Source of the DNA: Tyto alba
Lineage: Eukaryota > Chordata > Aves > Strigiformes > Tytonidae
Length of the DNA stretch: 64,000 nt
Reading direction: 5' to 3'
Assembly: GCF_018691265.1 (NCBI RefSeq)
Contig: NW_024881321.1
Coordinates: 15,935,198-15,999,197, forward strand
Part shown: piece by piece, positions 40,560-51,130 of the stretch
How the letters are laid out: each line of letters starts with the position of its first letter
How positions within the stretch are numbered: the stretch's first letter is position 1
Notes under the pieces: generated by a model
What the model was told of the DNA's origin: nothing
The model's input: only the letters and a program-made list of their open reading frames with translations
Databases searched by the model: none
Program-made: the position numbers and the translations under genes

Positions 40560-40645
40560 GCACAGAGGTAAACAGGGGCACAGAGGTGACATGGTTTGCC
40601 CAAAGTCACACACCAGGTCATTGGCAAAGCCTGAAACACAAGCAA
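40560..40645 (-). repeat. MIR/CORE-SINE-like relic
   Basis: The plus strand reads ggggcacagaggtgac, then tttgcccaaagtcacacacc, then ggcaaagcctga. This follows, in order, the reverse complement of the MIR core (a 'gaggcacagagaggtgaagt..ttgcccaaggtcacacagct..ggcagagcc' pattern). CORE-SINE relics are known in birds as well as mammals. The element is diverged and about 85 bases survive. Confidence 0.6.
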
Positions 40646-41243
40646 AGCCTCCTGAGGCTCACCTAGTTCAGAAACATTGCTCCATGAGGATTCCCAAAAT
40701 CCAATAGCTCACTTGCAGAATAAAAAAGCAGGTTAATCCATATATGAAGTTTATTAGAATCAGACTCTTATACAATAATGTCCTCAAGTCTGAAGCAGAT
40801 TCTTTTCTTTTTTTCAGTATTATACCATGGGAATGCGTATAATAGTAATTAAAAAAATGTAGTTACTGAAATTAGCATCAGATTTAAGTAAATGCACCTA
40901 AAATTAATAATCTACCAGTTTAGAAAGTTATACTTACCCTCAAAATATTGTATTTACAAACAAAAGTAATCAATAGATGCAGTTTCACTATCTGAACAGT
41001 AAAGTGGGAAAGGCAACCTGACATTCAAATTTAGCTAAAATATAAATCCTGATCCTGTGCTATTCCAGCTCTTTAAAGCTCTGACTGACTTGTTATGGTT
41101 TGCTATGGCCATCTAGAAATGAGCGTAAGAGATGGAAACTGAAGAAAAAACTATCAGCTATTTTCACTTTTCAACCCTGTCCCATCACTGGTAAAGATTT
41201 TTTTCTCTTTGCTTTATTAATTTTACATCTCTTTTTCTCTTTT

Positions 41244-41302
41244 TGCATGTATGTATGTGAATATATATGCATTTGTATGCATGCATGTATGCATATATGC
41301 AA
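41244..41302. repeat. Purine-pyrimidine alternating tract (TGCA/TGTA)
   Basis: About 59 bases of gtatg, gcatgcatg and atatatatgc words with near-continuous purine-pyrimidine alternation. This is a microsatellite-like stretch with Z-DNA or cruciform potential. Overlapping open frames rich in Met, His and Tyr are artefacts of it. Confidence 0.85.
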
Positions 41303-42038
41303 GATACTTACTGCACTTTTTTCTGCCCACTGCACAGTGGTTCCTTTTACTTACTCCACCAGCCAAAAAGATAGGTGCACAGTTAATGCCAAACTTGCTC
41401 CAGACCATGCAAGGGAAAGTGCCAAAGCATATATAAGAATGGCCTCCTCAAACAATACTAATAGCTCTTTTTCATGCTCACTCTTTATTGGTCTTGACAG
41501 ACAGCAAGAGCCAGACACTCTTTTCTATTCTTAGGTTCCCAGAATTTATAACATGCTACATCTGCCACATATCTGTTGGGTTACATGGGTACTGCTATTC
41601 AATTATCCATTTTTATTTTTATTTTTAGTACAAGAACCGTTGCTGAAATAACTAGTTGGACAGACTGTTCTTAAAAGACAAAAACCATGACAATCATATA
41701 ACTTTTGATCAGATGAGATAGTGTTCTGACTTAAATCCTCTCACATACCACCAGTTCATCCTACTTCTAAAAAATAATTTTTAAGAAGTAAACTGAATCT
41801 CACCACAGCGTAAGGAACATTTGACTATTTAACTAATGCCTTATAGATGATGCACTTAAAAAGCCTGTTTTAACTGGGGTTCTTAACTAATACTGACCAC
41901 GAGGTTCTGTTTTCATTTACACCACAATTGGTGCGTAAACAAAGGCAGCAGGGGCCCTCGCAGAGATCTTCTGCTCAACCCCCCTTTCAAATTCAAGTAG
42001 TACATTGCATTAGAAACTCTCTCTGTGTAATACATTTC

Positions 42039-42090
42039 TTGCATGCTCATTTTTTTTTTTAGTTAGCATTGCATGCTCAATTTTTAGTTT
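42039..42090. repeat. Imperfect 30-base tandem duplication
   Basis: The word ttgcatgctca occurs at 42039 and again at 42069. Each copy is followed by a T-rich stretch and agtt. It lies at the left edge of a candidate regulatory block. Confidence 0.7.
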
Positions 42091-42790
42091 CTAAATACAA
42101 CCCCAAGGGAATCACGTACATTCGACAGAAAAGTGTTAACATGTTCCCAGTTCAATATTCTGCTTTACCTCTTGCAGTGATCAGTTTAAATTTTTCGAAA
42201 GCTACTGGCCAATTTAGATATTTTTTTCCTCCCTCTATTTCTTTTTTCCTTGTAAAATTCCTCTTTATGCAACAGGAAAGTTAATTGCTAAACTTTGTTA
42301 CGGAACCCTTTGTTCTTGCTGAAGTCACTTTGCTTGTCTCTCCTACTGTAAGGACACCAAATCCTAAAAGCTGGCAAGAATGCATATGTTTATTTCACCA
42401 TTGCTCTGCAATTACTGAATGCCACTTAATTATAGCAACAGATGCTCGAGTGTAGGAACCAGAAAAATCAAACGCCTCATTTCCAGGTTATTTTTTTCCA
42501 TTGCTTCTGCCAACAGCAGATGTGTGAGCCCCTTGTGCTCTGGCGTAAATACTTATCAAATCCTAACAGGTCACCTATGTCACAAACAACATTTCAGATG
42601 CAACTGTTTCACCTGATAATAGGCTCTGAAAATAAAACTGTGAGCTGTAAATACAATGTATTCGGAATGAAATGCCATAATGTGAAATTGCTTTTTCTCC
42701 AGCTACAACAGAAGTCCTTGACAGTTTTTGGCAGTGATAAATCACCCTCCCATTAATTGTCTCCTCTCTCATTGTGAGGTGAGCTGCTAA
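42090..42790. promoter_or_regulatory. Candidate intronic enhancer block
   Basis: This block has eight or so CpGs in AT-rich DNA (for example cacgtac, attcgac, tttcgaaag, ttacgga, ctcgag, aacgcc, ggcgtaa, attcgga). It also has homeodomain-type taattata and attaattg, and E-box-like cagatg and cacctg words. Open frames overlap on both strands. It contains no exon-like splice pairing with DACH1. Function is inferred from composition only. Confidence 0.35.
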
Positions 42791-42959
42791 AAGGGGCAGT
42801 CAACAAAAATGACTTAAAGGACAAATTTTGGCAAAAAGACAATGAAGAAATCTGTCATTGCTAAGCCTCCAGTAAACTGTCATGAAACAATCAAAATATA
42901 TGTAGCTGAAGTGTTTATGTCTTTGTTAGAAAGGTTATAGGATGATAAGTTTATAGTTA

Positions 42960-43480
42960 AAACAGGAAGCTCAGACGAACTGAAGTTGCAGGCCCTGGAG
43001 GCACCATTTCTCCCCGTGCTCTTTAAAACTGTACGCAAATCCTACCAGGGCTTCAGTCTATACAGTATTTGCTGGTCTTACCAACCTTATTTTCTGACTC
43101 TTCTGCCCCCACATCCCAGACAACAGAAAGTCCCTGTGAAGGCATGGTACTGGCTAGAGTAATTCGTGCACCCAGTTTGAAGATCCTTCATTTTGAGTGA
43201 TTTAAGACAGAGAAGAATTTAGCACATCACAGAAGCTGACCCTTCCTGCTAATCCCTCCATCTCCCGGTGTTAGTCAGAGCAAGGCCCTCTCACTGAATG
43301 GTTTCCATACATCAAGAAGCAGCCGTTGCATCCCACAGAACAGGCGATGTTACTGGCGCCCACTCATGGACCCAAGACTGAGGCGTGTGAGCTGATGTCT
43401 GCTACCTCCTCCTCAGAAGTGACACTCTCCACGAGTCACTTCACCCCGCCTGGATCCATTCTGCAGATAAATTTTCCCCA
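42960..43480. other. GC-richer patch without recognised gene
   Basis: About 500 bases with marked C/G enrichment and many CCT/CAG words, including ctcccggtgttag and tggcgcccactcatgg. No long open frame or domain is seen. It might be an old repeat, a lncRNA exon or a CpG-bearing regulatory region. Confidence 0.3.
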
Positions 43481-43566
43481 CTGCAATTTTTCTATAGACT
43501 GAACAAACCAGAATCTCTCACCTCAGGGATTCTGCTCTGTAGGAGAGAAAGTTCAAAATTTGGCAA

Positions 43567-43587
43567 TATTTATTTATTTATTTATTT
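43567..43587. repeat. (TTTA)n microsatellite
   Basis: About five units of atttatttattt. A similar tract lies at 43821-43845, before a long A run. Confidence 0.9.
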
Positions 43588-43820
43588 GAGGGCTGTTAAT
43601 ATATAAGAAGTAAGGAGATGGTTACCAGTCTTTACTACCCTCAGCCTTCCTCCACCTCTATGGCATGCAGACGGCAGATGGTATGTTTAAGCCCACAGGT
43701 CATCCTATGAGTAGGAGGGCAGGACCATGTGCAGGGGATGCTTGTCAGATGCACGCCTCCAGAAAGGGTAGCATTTCTCCCTTTAGAAACAACAGGGTGG
43801 TGTCAATTTATAATTAGGGG

Positions 43821-43845
43821 TTTTATTTATTTTATTTATTTAATT
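43821..43845. repeat. (TTTA)n-like microsatellite
   Basis: Imperfect ttttatttattttatttatt tract about 36 bases left of the poly(A) at 43881. Confidence 0.85.
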
Positions 43846-43877
43846 TGCTGAGGTTGGGAACTGAAAGTATTCTGAGA

Positions 43878-43880
<3 letters not shown>

Positions 43881-43912
<32 letters not shown>
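43881..43912. repeat. Poly(A), 32 bases
   Basis: Uninterrupted A run on the plus strand, followed by ttctgtttacctgtcagc. No polyadenylation signal or recognisable transcript body lies immediately upstream, so a retrocopy origin is unproven. Confidence 0.95.
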
Positions 43913-43914
<2 letters not shown>

Positions 43915-44075
43915 CTGTTTACCTGTCAGCAGATGGTTGGAAATTTACCATAAGCAAGGCTAGAAAATGATTTGTTACTAATGTGCCTGTCAAGGGCAAC
44001 GTCTGGAGTTTGGTTTTATATTTATGTTTGTAAGAAAATTACAATATAAATATAAATGAGTTGCATCAGGTATTT

Positions 44076-44198
44076 AAACTAGACTGGACAGGGCACTAGA
44101 AAATATATGTCGGGAACATTTCCCGCACCAGCAGGGAGATGAACTAGGTGACCTAGTGTGTCTTTTCCACCACAGACTTCTACCATTTCTGTATTAAC
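44076..44198 (+). mobile_element. CR1 LINE 3'-end fragment (sense)
   Basis: The order tagactggacagggcactag, agatgaactaggtgacct, then ttttccaccacag and accatttctgtat follows the CR1 3' end (a 'ggacagggtgctag..ggttggactagatgacct..ccttccaacc..attctgtg' pattern). It is diverged, in the sense orientation, and about 120 bases survive. CR1 copies are usually truncated at the 5' end, as here. Confidence 0.65.
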
Positions 44199-44850
44199 CG
44201 AGGATGATTGATACCAAATATCCCTTTATGCTACTACCCCTTTTAGCTTTCCTAAGTATTTGTATGCTTTCTGGGGGAGATGATATCTGAAGAGAATGGC
44301 TACAGCGAAGTACTAAAGGGGATTCTTCATCCCAATGGCTGAGAACTGAGGAAGGTCACACAATAGCTTGTGTAGCCATAGCAGCTTTGTTGTCATGGCA
44401 TGAGAATCCTTCGTCAGTTCTTCTGCTTTTACAAAGGAGCAGTCATCTAACATTGTGAGGTGTTTAATGTAGAGCCTGCTTTTTTGACATGGTTATCACA
44501 AGCTATTTTCTGTCCAGACATTTACACAGACCTTGTGTTATCCATGATTTATCCACCATCCGTGTTCCTCAATTGTGCTTAAACATGGTTATAGTTGTAG
44601 TAAATCATGTGTTGAAACACACAACTAGAAGGAACCATATAGTTATCACTAGCACTGGAACATTAAACAAAAATACTCCATTGAGCACCAGCATCATCAA
44701 CAAGTTTCTATGAGCCTGATCCTGCAGTCCTGATACAGGTATTTGCCCTCTCCCCTCATCTCCCTCTTCCATCTGGAACTCTTTCAGAAGTTATTTAAGG
44801 AAAACACTACTGGGTGTCCATGGTGTGAGAATTATACCCAGCTCAAATTA

Positions 44851-44888
44851 AAAACAAAAAAAAAAAAACAAAAACAAAAACAAAAAAT
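44851..44888. repeat. A-rich (CAAAAA)n tract
   Basis: A run followed by several acaaaa units. Confidence 0.9.
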
Positions 44889-45238
44889 CAAAACCAATCA
44901 AACCTCAACATTCACATGGGAAGAATACACTGGATTTTGCCAGGAAATTTCACAGTTTGTCTTTCAAACTGAGAAAACATAGCAACAAAGTCTACATGAA
45001 CTTTACATTACAAACTAAGGACAATCCAGAAACAGGTGGAAGGCATTTCAGGAAACAAGGACTGTCTTCTGAAAGAAAATGTAGACTAATAAGGAGAAAA
45101 TGGAGAAATTTCAGAAACTCCTAGGTATGCTCTAATCATGTGTGACTTAAATTTTGATAAATGTACTCTGCGTACATAAAACATCTCTTGAATGACAGAA
45201 AAGCAGAAGAAATAAAGTGATTGAAGTTTTTTGTTTTC

Positions 45239-45264
45239 TTTTTTTTTTTTTTTTTTTTTTTTTT
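45239..45264. repeat. Poly(T), 26 bases
   Basis: Uninterrupted T run about 120 bases left of the strongest candidate regulatory block. Confidence 0.95.
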
Positions 45265-45379
45265 GGTGATGAGCCAGTTTGAGAGCTTACTGTGAGCATA
45301 TGGAGATAGCATATTTGCAAGTCCATCTCTGGAGGATTGCAAAAGGCCCTTAGCTTGTGAAAAACAGCAATGTTATTTT

Positions 45380-45960
45380 TTTTAACGTTCCCTATATTTA
45401 GAGATTAAATCGCTCACTGCACAAACCCATTTGGAACAGGCGAGAAGGTGAAAAGGATAATCAGTACAGTCACTGGTCCGTGTTTCCTAAACGCTTTTGA
45501 AAACATTACTGTGTGCAGGCATAAAATTAGCGGCAGGACCTTAAAAAGGCTGGCATTTAGCATGACTTTTTGGAAAGTGACACCCTCATTTTTTTCTTGT
45601 AGGATATCATTAAATTTCAATCGCCCTATGGCAGTGCCTTTCCATTAATAACCAATTCACTGTGTCACTTTGGCTCTCCTTTGAAATAATGAGCCTTTGC
45701 TTCGCTTTAATAAATTTAAACATATTCTCAAGGCCAGGGAAGATAGGAAACCGCAGATGGGCTGAGAAAAACACGATTCATAAATCCTTAACTGCCTGAG
45801 ATCGTTGAGAGCAAAACAAAGTAACACTCGTAAAATATTAAACAATCCCAGCTGTATGAGTGAAGCTTCATTAACAAAAATGGACTATTTACTGCCTTCA
45901 ACAGAGCCTGTGGGTGGAAAGATTCAGAGAAATCTTCTTTAGAAAAACACTGTCATCCTC
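45380..45960. promoter_or_regulatory. Best candidate conserved intronic enhancer
   Basis: Twelve CpGs occur between 45386 and 45830 in an otherwise AT-rich, CpG-depleted intron. Open frames of 60 to 70 codons lie on both strands (minus 45414-45620, plus 45448-45648, minus 45657-45845). There is little simple repeat. Homeodomain-type words (ttaataacca, cattaac) and a CAGCTG E-box (tcccagctgtatg) are present. Low stop density on both strands together with CpG retention is typical of deeply conserved non-coding DNA. The protein readings match nothing I know. DACH1 introns are known hosts of long-range developmental enhancers, which supports but does not prove this. Confidence 0.4.
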
Positions 45961-46139
45961 ATTTTGATTCTTTAACCAACCGATGGCATGGTAGATACTT
46001 ATTTTGCATGGCCATATGCAGAAACATTTTATCATAAAATTAATGATACTATGATTAGTTTAAATACCACAAATCATACTTTATCATATAAGCAGGAGTG
46101 AAAGAAAACAGAGAAATTTAACATATATTTTGTCCTTGA

Positions 46140-46480
46140 AGAATTTGCATGCCAATAGAAGTAAAACATGACAAACTTTATTTAAATCACAAGGGACTTC
46201 TCTAGCACTCTAAAGTAAACATAGCAATATGAATAATGGCAGAGAAATCAAGCGATGCCGTTGCTTCTGCTAGGAAGGCTTGGCAATTTATTCTACAATG
46301 TTATATTTTTCTTGCTTTAACCTTTATTAACATGCAGTTAATTTTTATTATATATCTATTTGGTACACAAAGGAGCAAATCCCTTTTTTCAGTCTTTCAT
46401 GTTTATTATTTATTTAAATTCCATCAGAGTTTTGCTCAGGTAAGGAAGACAGGCTCTGACAGACATTGGTTTTAAGCACA
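46140..46480. promoter_or_regulatory. Candidate intronic regulatory block (weaker)
   Basis: Just right of the previous block. It contains agcgatgccgttgct, an octamer-like atttgcatgccaat, and homeodomain-type cagttaattttt. It may extend the same enhancer cluster. Confidence 0.25.
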
Positions 46481-48629
46481 CAAAACTGGAACCTCAGATT
46501 CGTGAAGCTGATTTTGTGCTGCCCAGTTAACATACCCCAACTCCCACCAAATTAACTGAAGAACTTGTGAAGGTAGCCCTTGCCTCCCAGGTCTGCTTCT
46601 AACTCCACCAGCTCTTTGATCTACCTCCACGTAGGTCCTCCTGCTTCCCCTTCCTCACCAGCTCTGAGGCACCGAGGAGCTTCCTACCAGTGGCACAAAC
46701 TAAAACTTCTATGGGTTCCCCTGGGAACAGCAGCCCATAATATTCCCAAATCCCTTTCCAAGTTTTGTTGAGACAAAGTAAAACTAGTAAGTCTTATCTA
46801 ATAACACAAATTTGGAAGATTGGGAAAATAGCCGTAAGGATAGCACAGAATTTTTAAAGTGTCTACAGCAAGAATAACCTTTCGTGGTATCATGGAGGTT
46901 TTTTTAAGCCAAGAATTGCATACAAGTTTAAAGAAGAATAGAGATCAGTGTCAGTTTACTAAATGCTAAGAACCTGAAAGCTCTATCTCTAAAGACAAGC
47001 TGACAATTGAGTGGACAGAATGTCAATACTTCTAAACATTTCAAGGGTAAAAATATTGCTTTTTACAATCTATGTCATATTTAATGCAAGAAAAGAATTT
47101 GGATTTTTTTTTTTTTCTCTTTCTGGCTGTCAGCTTTTCCCCCTTTATCCTAGTGAAGGGCATAATTAAAGTATTTAGCACAAATACATGATGTATTTTT
47201 TTCCCTAAGGAACAGTAGTTTCAGCCTAAATTCAAATATGAACATCATAGTTTTCCATATTTTAGTTAATAAATATTAAAAAAAAAAAAACCACAACATT
47301 TTTATTTATTACAAGGTATTTCTCTTGTCTGTGAGAACCATTATGTACATTTGAAAAAGTGAAAATCCTTTCTTAACACTCAAGGGGGCATTTTGACTCC
47401 TGCAGAGGCATTTGCCTTTCCTGTTCGAAATGCTAGGAATGCACTTAGCCCTCACTGCTCCCACTACCTTCAGTAGAAACCCTGAATAACACCCAGGAGT
47501 TATCACCTTATAATCATTAAAGCAGTCATTTCTGTGCTTAGTAGACCTTCACTGTAGCTGATTTGTATAATCAGGGTTAATCTATTCTGATTGCAAACAT
47601 CCATACTGTAAAGTTTCAGTGAATTCGCACTGATGCTCACTCAGCTCAGGATGCTCCTAAGACTTCCACAGAAATATTCTGCAAGGTTTTTGTTTTTGGG
47701 TGGTGTTTTGATCCAGCATAAGTAAAGCTGCTGTACCATTTCTCCCTGTGAATTTGGGGAGAACTTACTTGTTCTATCAGGTAGGAAAAGGAACGGGGTA
47801 CAAAAAGCAGTGGCAAAGCATTAAAGCAGTAGCAGCAGTGGTAAGCCAGTAGCTCTAATGCTAAGGTTACCTGTCTGCATGAAAGCAGCAATTAGGTTTT
47901 TGATGATAACAACCTCAGACAGACTCAGAAAGACTCAGAAATGTTTTAAGTGTGGGTAGGAGAAGAGCTATAGGTGATGCGTTGTTTAACCCAGCAGAGG
48001 AGGCATTCGCTCTTTTTTCTGCATGCCAAGATTTGCTAGTACTGGTTTTTGACTTCTGCTTTCAGCAAAGAAAAAAATAAGACCTAATCCTACCAGAACA
48101 TTCACAAATACAGTAAGACCCTCACATTTCACAATCACCTACAAATTAAACAGTAAGTGTAAGCCAGAGAGGAATTTATTTTAATTAATAAAGAGGGTAA
48201 AATTTTCCCTTTAAGCATGCATGAAAAAATTAAATTTATGAACATAACTTGTATCATGCTCCATTCCCTCCGCTGTTTTTCTTTGCTGTTATTGTTAAAT
48301 TAGACAGACTGAATGCTTTCCAGTTTAGAGTCTTACAAACTAATATTCAGAATGACAGGGAAGGCTTCCACTGATTTTTCCTATTGATGTGCTAGTCATG
48401 CAGGTGCCTTCTCCCAGAGGACAGTTCAGTCTCTGCCCTATCTCTGTAAGATTCCCCTATCAAGAATGTCTATCAGCATAAGTTCCTGTGGTATTTATGA
48501 TGTAGATACCTGTCTACTCATTACTGAACTGAGATTACTAACTTCATTTCTCAAAATAACCAAAGAGCCAAAGGTTAATAAATTTTGGCCACTATCAGTT
48601 TGCAGAAGATTTGGACTAACCACCTATAA

Positions 48630-48630
<1 letters not shown>

Positions 48631-48660
<30 letters not shown>
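48631..48660. repeat. (AAAT)n microsatellite
   Basis: About seven units of taaa/aaat. Confidence 0.93.
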
Positions 48661-48894
48661 GTCCTCTATGCTCCATTACCAGTGCTTTGAACCATCCAGT
48701 CACATGGATTTTGATGTTTTGAGAGGGCAAAAAGAATGCAGATTGGCATGAGAATAGCACATTAATTCAGCAGTTAAATGGTTCTTTGAGAAGATTCACC
48801 GACAGAAAAAAATGCATAGCTGTCTTTCTAAGTCTTCATCCTCTTTGGGCCTATACACAGTTTCTGTGAAAAGTTGATTCTTTTCCTTCCTCCC

Positions 48895-48938
48895 CCTTTT
48901 TTCTTTTTTTTTTTTTTTTTTTCTTTTTTTTTTTTTTC
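48895..48938. repeat. T-rich pyrimidine tract
   Basis: Two long T runs separated by single C bases, preceded by ccttcctccccc. Confidence 0.93.
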
Positions 48939-48939
48939 A

Positions 48940-49310
48940 AACAGCCTTTTATCATCTAACATGTGAAACAATTGTAATGTGAGGCATGTGAGCAGAGAGC
49001 CTTTGCCACTGGGCCCTCATAAATCTTGCCAGTTCCCAGTGAACAACACCAAATATTTGCAGCTGAGGAACATTTGGTCTGGCTTAAATTAACATATCTC
49101 AGCAGTCAGAAGTCATTAAGCTTTGCCAGTGATTTGAAACCATTTTTCCATTTCAAAAGCGACACTGGCTGTTACTTATTTTTCTGGATGAAGAAGGTGG
49201 TAAGGAACAAAAGCAATGAAATGAAAATGGGAGATACTAATGAAAAAAAAATGATAAAAGGGCTTTGAACTGCCTTTGGTAGATTTGTTATTAAGACTCT
49301 TTTTAAATAG
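48940..49310. promoter_or_regulatory. Candidate intronic regulatory block
   Basis: A complex non-repetitive stretch after the T-rich tract. It contains a SOX-like acaattgt word, an E-box-type catgtg, a cattaagc homeodomain-type word and a single CpG (aaagcgacac). It is open in a plus-strand frame for 80 codons (49026-49268), but the translation is not protein-like in any recognised way. Confidence 0.3.
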
Positions 49311-49657
49311 CAGAGCACTTATGTATAAGATCAAATAATAATTCAAGATGATACACATTAATTTCAGTGGCAAATTATATGATTTAAGGGCTGTGAAAAT
49401 GTATACTTATTTTCTTCCTTAATCCATTGTGAATATAGGTACTATCAATTTTAAAAGCTGATGAAAGCTTTAAATAAAAAACAATAATCTAACCTTTTTC
49501 AATTAAAGGCTGAAAGTAGAATAAGTACTGGAGTTAAGAAATGTGCTGTTGTGCTTTCCAAAGATCACATCTGATATGGGTTTGCTCAGGTGCTGGGGAC
49601 AGGAAAAACACCTCAAATCCAAAACACCATAGTCCAAAAAACTACAAGCAGGAGGAG

Positions 49658-49701
49658 AAAAAAAAAAAAAAAAAACAAAAAACAAACCAAAAAAAAACAA
49701 A

Positions 49702-49738
<37 letters not shown>

Positions 49739-49740
49739 AA
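49658..49740. repeat. Compound A-rich tract with a 35-base A run
   Basis: An 18-base A run, a CAAA-type section, then 35 A bases at 49703-49737. It may be length-polymorphic and error-prone in assembly. Confidence 0.95.
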
Positions 49741-50885
49741 CCAACTGGTTTTAATGCAGGTAGAATGTGAGTTCAGATTTTCCAAACCTGCTACTTCTGG
49801 ATTATTTAAATAGCACATAACTCCCCTGTTCAGTTGGTAAATAAATCAGCATCTGAAAATCCATGAGAGCCACCCAGTGCCTGAGTTCTCAGAAAAAAGA
49901 AAACACTTCCTCACAATTCCAACTATGCTTACTGGTCCACTTATATAACTCTGTCAGAAATCCATGTTAAAAATGTTTCATTACAAATTCTGAAATGTTT
50001 TTGTCACTTTATAAGAAGATAAGAAGAGATTTTGATTAATTGTATACACTCCTTTCAAAGCAGTTATGATTTCTGACTTATATGTGAATAGCTCAACTGA
50101 ATACACTTACTCAAATTAATGGTAATGATAATTTTTCCATTTCTAATTAGTTTTGTTGATAAAGTTTTAATAATTTTGAAAGTTTTAGATCCATGTTACT
50201 TTGAGAAGATATTGACTTGCACTTAAAAGCATTCAAGCTTGTGAAGCACTATTAAAAACAACCCTTCCAAATTGAGATCTTTCTAAGACTTCCAAACTTC
50301 GTAAAGTCTCTGCAGCTTTGGTAAAATCAGTTCTGTGTAAAAAAGAGATATTCAATTAACCAGATTTAAAAGACAAAGAGCTCTAAAAACTTTTACTGCT
50401 AACATGGGTATGAAAAGGTTGCCAAGATAGCTACACAATCAATTAATTTTCTACGTGTGCTTTTCTTGCAGGGGATTTTATTTTAAGAATAATAGTTAAA
50501 AAGTCTTCTATAAAATCTTTAGAGAATACAAATGGTCTGCATTATCATTGCTATGTAAAATGAATTATATCATTCCTATAGTTAACCAGAGAGCAAACCA
50601 TGGCATGTGGATCCTGAAACACAGAAAAGAAGACCACAGTGTTTGGGAATCTGAAAATATTAGAGTAAATATGTCTTGTGTTCTCAGATAAATTATTTTG
50701 GTTTTCTTCTCCCATAAGAATGCAACAAAATGAAGCATCTCATTTATTCACTGCTTCTCCTCAGATCATGTTATAGTTGAAAAATAGCAAAGGAAAATCT
50801 TTATCATGGTTTTGTGTTTTTTGTTGTTTTGTTTTGTTTTTTTTTTTTCCTATTAACTACCAATAACATTTCCTTACCAATTTAC

Positions 50886-51130
50886 AGAATCACAGGATGG
50901 TTGAAGTTGGAAGCTACTTCTGGAGACCACCTAGTGCAGCCCCAACTCAAGACTGTGTCCACTTGGGTTTTGAATAGCTCTGTGGAAAGACTCTACCATG
51001 TTTCTTCACCACCCTCATAGTAAAAAGTCTGTTCCTGTGTTTAAATAGAGCTTCCCATATTTCAATTTCTGACCATTTCCTCCTGATTCTATTTCATTAG
51101 CCATTCCACCATTCTCCGTCTTTGGTCTAA
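50886..51130 (-). mobile_element. CR1 LINE 3'-end fragment (antisense)
   Basis: The plus strand begins cagaatcacaggatggttga, then gttggaagc, gaccacctagtgcagcccc, a tctcaccaccctcat-like word and taaaaagtctgttcctg. This is the reverse complement of a CR1 3' end. About 200 to 250 bases survive and the right boundary is vague. Confidence 0.75.

Noticed and set aside
41100..41534. Plus-strand 144-residue open frame, the longest in the window
   Set aside because: It crosses the TGCA/TGTA microsatellite (repeated Tyr, Met, His, Cys), lacks any known domain and has no promoter or splice evidence.
45414..45845. Protein-coding reading of the CpG-rich block
   Set aside because: Open frames occur on both strands with no known domain and no splice link to DACH1; low stop density is better explained by composition and constraint.
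46580..46771. 63-residue Pro/Ser-rich open frame
   Set aside because: Short, low-complexity, no recognisable family, and no splice or promoter support.
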